A DNA stretch of 64,000 nt, taken from NCBI GenBank assembly GCA_036925085.1, contig JAUPFP010000002.1, forward strand, positions 12,804,100 to 12,868,099, given 5' to 3'. The notes under the pieces are model-generated. The model had not been told where the DNA came from. It ran no database searches and was given only the letters and a program-made list of their open reading frames with translations. This document shows, one piece after another, positions 59,298 to 64,000 of this stretch; position 1 is the first letter of the stretch, and each line of letters begins with the position of its first letter. Origin of the DNA: Brachycybe producta (lineage: Eukaryota; Arthropoda; Diplopoda; Playtdesmida; Andrognathidae). Position numbers and translations under genes: made by a program.

Positions 59298-61111
59298 TTA
59301 GTTGGATGAATCGGTGTTAGCAGTGATTGCCTCCATTAAGGGGACGGAAAAAAGTCAAGGGAATTCGTGATTTCAACTGCAGTTGCGCGCAATCTGTTGA
59401 CACCTCTTTCTCAAGAGTAATATTTTATGCTAAGAACAAAATTTTTACGACACTAAAGAATATATAAATATAAAGTTAGAGGTCTATTCTCTCCTACAAT
59501 TTACTCTTCTTTCTATACAGTTCTTTCTATCTTTCTAGCATCTGCTAGACAGCTGCAAAGCAGATGATTTAAGATGCATTCGTAAGTTCCGTGTTGTCTG
59601 CGTCCAATCATTGACTCAACAATGCTGTGGATTGTTGCGTTACAGGAAACCGCCGCACATGGTATGCTTTCTCAGTCAGGCGAAAACATCTTCCAATCAG
59701 TACACAATTTTCAGCATTAGTAACGCAAAAGCCGCTAAAGTTGGGTACAAACGGTCAATTTCAGCTTGTCAATTCTTACTGTGGAAACATAAGACAATTT
59801 GTTTAATTCGTAATGTTTTACAAAATGGTGGGAACATGAGTAATTAGTAAAAAAAAAAGGGAGAAAGAAATGGACACGCCAGAATTGAACATCAGCACCC
59901 AGCTTAACAGCATCCGGTAAACATGATTGGACAAAATGACAAGAAAGAATTATTCTTTCATTCGTTCTAGGCCATTTGACGTCACTGATCAGCTTATAAT
60001 TACCAGTATCTTTATAGAGAATACGTTTTCTCAATCAGGATTGTGGATTTGTGGGTAAACTATGACTAAAATTTGAAGCCAAGATGGCCTGTGGCAGTGG
60101 AACAACAGTCCAATTGCATCATATGAAATACATTGTCAAATCCCAAATATATAAAATCAATAACAATTGCAACTAAATTGTCAAAAAACACAAATGTTTT
60201 GAACAATCCATGACGTCAAACGATCCTAACTGAATGAATTTAATTAATTCACAATTGTGATAGATAATGGTAATAACAGCACCCCTTCCCTCCCTCCCTC
60301 CCTCCCTCATCCGAATGCCCGCCCCCTTTCATTACGTCATTCTTTTTAAATAACCTTTTTACTTATTGAGGTTATAGTTAACCAGAGCATCAGACAGCAA
60401 CATCCCTTTTGAATGTCAAGTTAGACAAGTGTGTCTCAAAAACAGAGCCACTTCTTTTTCACTAGTGTTCTCTTGAAACCAAAATTACCAATTACTACTA
60501 GTTTATTAACTAGTATATATAACTAGTATAATAAATGAAAAATACAATTAAGTCCCCCGTCCTTCTTTCTCAACTATTTTAGTTAAGTTGATAACAAAAG
60601 TGTTCATTAAGTTAGAAATGAGTTATTCCGCACAATTACTAGTTAAAGTAGAATACTATTAATTTAACTGTTAATCCACACAGTTGATACGATTTTGGAC
60701 AATGTGTGCCATTTTACATGGAGAGTAATTTAAATTAATTTGCATCCTCATTAGGCTTAGTGTTTTAGACATTGCGTACATTGCCTAAAAACAAATCAAC
60801 CGTGTCCGTGCCCCTTCAAGTCCAGTCGTATTCAAGTAATTATAAATACAGTATCGATTTATCGATCAGTCAGACATAAATATAACTTTTAATAATTTTA
60901 GTCAAGTGTGTTTTGTTGCATTCTCATTTGGAATCTCCTAAAATAGCGCCTGGAATAAGAATATTTCATTAGAATTGTTTTATTTGACTATGCAGTATAT
61001 AAATGTAATCGATTTCTAATAAAATACAACTAATTTACGCTCTAATTAACAATGTATAATCAAAACACTGACCAAAATTATTACAATTTGTATTTAACTA
61101 AAGGATGTGTT

Positions 61112-61522
61112 CCATCTCATCCGAATACGAGGATTGGAAGTGGAGGCTAACAATGTGGCTAACATTATTGGTTGGAGAAAAGAAATATTTTCCCCTCACT
61201 AGTAACCATGAGCCTCATATATTCCAGAAAAAAAGTCATAAAGTTGTGACAATCGTATCTTATGATGTCACTGCTTCTTCTGTGCTATTATTTCAATAAC
61301 TGTCATATTATATTGTACACCAGTCAATGACAGTCATAATAATATTTTTAATTTGCATTTGTGACTGTTATTAGGTTAGGAGCTAGATATGACAATTTAC
61401 TGTCGTATATGTCAGTCTTATTATATTTCTGTAATGATTACGAATGGCCAAACATGTCTAATGTCATTCTCCAAATAGCTAGCCTCCACTTTCAACCCTC
61501 GTCATTGTGCGAGATGAAATCG
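61112..61522. mobile_element. Foldback element, about 0.4 kb
   Basis: Left arm 61112-61150 (CATCTCATCCGAATACGAGG then GAAGTGGAGGCTA) pairs with right arm 61479-61522 (TAGCCTCCACTTTCAACCCT then CGAGATGAAATCGG). The interior carries several CTGTCATATTAT / ATGACAGTCATAATA inverted pieces. Confidence 0.6.
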
Positions 61523-61920
61523 GTCTAAAATTGGGTATCACACCCAATGAATTTGCTTAAATACAGTCAAAAAATTGATCTTATTTAAGCAACTTTTTAA
61601 GTTTGCTGCTAACCATTTTTATCTGACATTAAAATTCCTCTTTTCCAGCTCGTATTTCATTACATTTCCTATTCATCATTCCCTTTGCACCTTTCCCCCT
61701 CCCCCAAGCAATACGCAGGGCATTTTCTTATTACATTGAAAATACAACAACAATGTTAATAAGAAGAATAATTCCAGCAACAACAAAAAAGCAAGGCTTT
61801 TATATTTGGTTTGTGTGTGTGTCTTTGTGGACTCATTCATCAAACAATTAGAAAGAACAAAAGAGGACACAGCTAACAAATTAGGCAACCAATGACCACC
61901 GTTGACAATAACCATAAGTA

Positions 61921-61922
<2 letters not shown>

Positions 61923-61974
<52 letters not shown>
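61923..61974. repeat. (CT)n microsatellite
   Basis: About 52 bp of uninterrupted CT. Confidence 0.9.
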
Positions 61975-61977
<3 letters not shown>

Positions 61978-62329
61978 AGTCTTCATCATATTTGTTACGT
62001 GGCCCTCCATCCACCCCTGCGCCCCCTTTAGACCACATATTATCATATAATCACATGTTCCCAATATACTGTAAATACACTATGTCTCAGTATGTCTTTC
62101 TCAACCAACCACCCCAAACTATTATTATCAAAGTCTACTTGAGAAGGAACCACAGTTCTATTGTTTAAAATTTAATAGATCTCAGAAAGTATAAAAATTG
62201 CACATTTCAAATCATAATTTGGTTGTTAATAACAATATTAATAATAATAACATATAACAAAAATTAAACAATATTGGTAAGATTGGTTTATGAACAGCTG
62301 ATTGTCAATTATTCTGTTTTTCAGAAAAG

Positions 62330-62425
62330 AAAAATCTGTAAACCTCCTTTTGACTGATACCCTTATGTGACTGAGCTACCCTTCTAGTTTTTTAAAACAT
62401 ATTTTGCACCTGAAAGACTTTAAAA
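62330..62425. mobile_element. TTAA-family right-half fragment
   Basis: ATGTGACTGAGCTACCCTTC with TAGTTTTTTAAAACA, then ACCTGAAAGACTTTAAAACC and ACC. Left half missing. Confidence 0.55.
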
Positions 62426-64000
62426 CCACCTAATTTTAAACGATTTCTGTGCGCCAGTCTTCATAATTTAATATTAGATTGTGGCGTTTGTTTTCGGGGG
62501 GGGGGGACACTGTATATTTGCCCTACTTTTTCTTGGTTCAAAATGGGGTGTTGGGAACTACTCTCTCTCTCTCTCTCTCGGTCTGTGTCTTTTAGTGGAA
62601 GAAGAAGAAGAATAAAGAAGAAGCTCTAACTAACCCTTTCAATTATTACAAAAATAGGCCATCACTTCTTGACCTTTCAATGTAATTCCCGCCTTTTGGT
62701 TCACTTTCATTAGAAGAGAGGACCTTTTGTTCCCAATTCCAATTTTAACGTTCCCTGAACTAATCACAGGGGTCCCAACAAAGCTACGTATTTATCTAGA
62801 TCAGTAATAATAATACGTACGTCTGAAATGAAATAGGAAAAACTTTAAATCTCCCAATAAAAAAAAACCTGAGAGAAAAGTGGTAAAATTGATCATCTTG
62901 GGATCATAAATTCCCCTTAAATTCTGTGTCATCAAAAGAGAATCCTTTTATTTTTCTCCACCGAACAGCATCTAAAATTAGAGAGCTCAGTGAAAAATCC
63001 TTTTGTCTGGATTTTGTGAATTCCTCCTCTAAATCTTTATTCATCTGACATACAAGTATGTCTGCCAGGGTTGCACATGTTATGCAAAATGGAGATATGA
63101 TGTTTCAGGAATAATGATTTCTCACAACTCAACATCGTCCTTCAAGAAGTTCACAACATATAAATCATAATTTAGTGGCAGGTTGCACAAGAATATATCC
63201 ATATCTTACGGAGCCCTGTAAAGGACATGCGAGATTTTTTTTTAAATCTCGACATTTCCACTTTTAATTTCTTTTATTCGGTCATGTTAATTATGCCATG
63301 TTGTGCGCACCATACTCTAATAATGAAATTATTGCTATGCTTATTATATGCTTTTACTATTGCATTATGGACATCTCCAGTATACTCTGTATATTCCACA
63401 ATTTCTATAAACATGATTTGTTTCCCTATTTGGGGGGGGGGGGAATTTTAAAAATTCTTGAGTAGCTTTCTGGGACTTCTGAGGTCATTTGGGCCTTTCT
63501 GAGCTGCTCTTAAAATCCGGTCTTGTAAATTTTAGCCCTCTTTACATGCAGCGAGGCCCTGGTGGCAGACATTTAAGTTAAACACGTCTTTGAAAAGCAG
63601 TTTCCGCACTTGTTATAACTTACACACAGTGCAATGAGTTGAAAGAAAAGGAGTTAAAAAAAAAGATGAATTTTGTCAAATTTGTTATTAAAGTTGAAAA
63701 CCATGTTATTAGAGACCATATTTTTTATGTAATTTATTTTCCAATTGCCAATAACACCACCACCACCCATCCATATTTATCCACCTTCGGACCTTTAAAA
63801 ATAGAAATAATCTCATTTTCAATCATGAAAATTTATTTAGTTTCAGAAACTTAATAGAAAATGAATCAATTTTTTTTTCCTTTTTCTTCTTCCGATCCGT
63901 TTCTATTGAATTTGTTTTGAAATGCAAAATGAAAAACAAACTTTTTTTTAAAAAAAAATTCTTGAAACTGATGTACTTTTTTTTTGTAATTCTAATAAAA

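Larger units (their letters stand above)
52606..64000. other. Receptor intron 3 (at least 11.4 kb, runs off the window)
   Basis: No TM6/TM7 exon and no nested gene found. It holds an interspersed-repeat copy (52685-52920), GATA/GACA repeats, an intact TTAA-family element (55827-56142), a CCGTGTGAA-ended element (58749-59297), two long (CT)n runs, CRE octamers at 59977-59984 and 60211-60218, and a palindrome at 61112-61522. Confidence 0.55.

Noticed and set aside
61105-61299. Open frame within the 61112-61522 palindrome
   Set aside because: It overlaps the inverted arm, has no homology I recognise, and the related copy near 48300 does not preserve it.

Overview
This window comes from an intron-rich animal nuclear genome, AT-rich and packed with short non-autonomous DNA transposons, microsatellites and homopolymer runs. 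The best clue to the organism is the G-protein-coupled receptor starting at 23345. It reads closest to the arthropod tachykinin-like receptor 86C (natalisin receptor) group, so I infer an arthropod. The intron density of the xanthine dehydrogenase gene (32 coding exons) makes a fly-like insect unlikely; a crustacean, chelicerate or other intron-rich arthropod fits better. Nothing prokaryotic, and no retrovirus, LTR or Polinton copy, was recognised.

The first 21 kb is gene-dense. In order: an unrecognised four-exon gene on + (1792-2955); SDE2 on - (4500-3048, six exons); a single-exon Ly6/three-finger GPI-type protein on + (4912-5409), head-to-head with SDE2; xanthine dehydrogenase on + (6628-15647, 32 exons, 1337 residues, rebuilt exon by exon with consistent phases); single-exon PGAP4/TMEM246 on + (16211-17419, 402 residues); and AIDA on - (20745-17538, nine exons, 299 residues). 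PGAP4 and AIDA converge, and their poly(A) signals lie within about 25 bp. The unrecognised gene and SDE2 also converge.

The remaining 41 kb (23345 to the right edge) is one gene: the receptor on +. Only its first three coding exons are in the window (23345-23853, 40780-40995, 52455-52605), separated by introns of about 16.9 and 11.5 kb. The exons for TM6, TM7 and the tail must lie to the right. I found no other gene inside these introns.

The noncoding sequence is dominated by palindromic (foldback/MITE-like) elements in at least eight families. The commonest has an inner arm containing GAAACTAGAAGGGTAGC and ends at TTAA. Copies of it make up most of several introns in the unrecognised gene, XDH and AIDA, which resembles intron growth or gain by transposon insertion. 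Two further families show 8-bp target duplications typical of hAT elements. Others carry the CRE octamer TGACGTCA in their ends; that octamer occurs at least nine times in the window.

The genes shown do not form one pathway. XDH is purine catabolism, SDE2 is splicing and replication stress, AIDA is signalling/lipid metabolism, PGAP4 is GPI-anchor side-chain synthesis in the Golgi, and the receptor is neuropeptide signalling.
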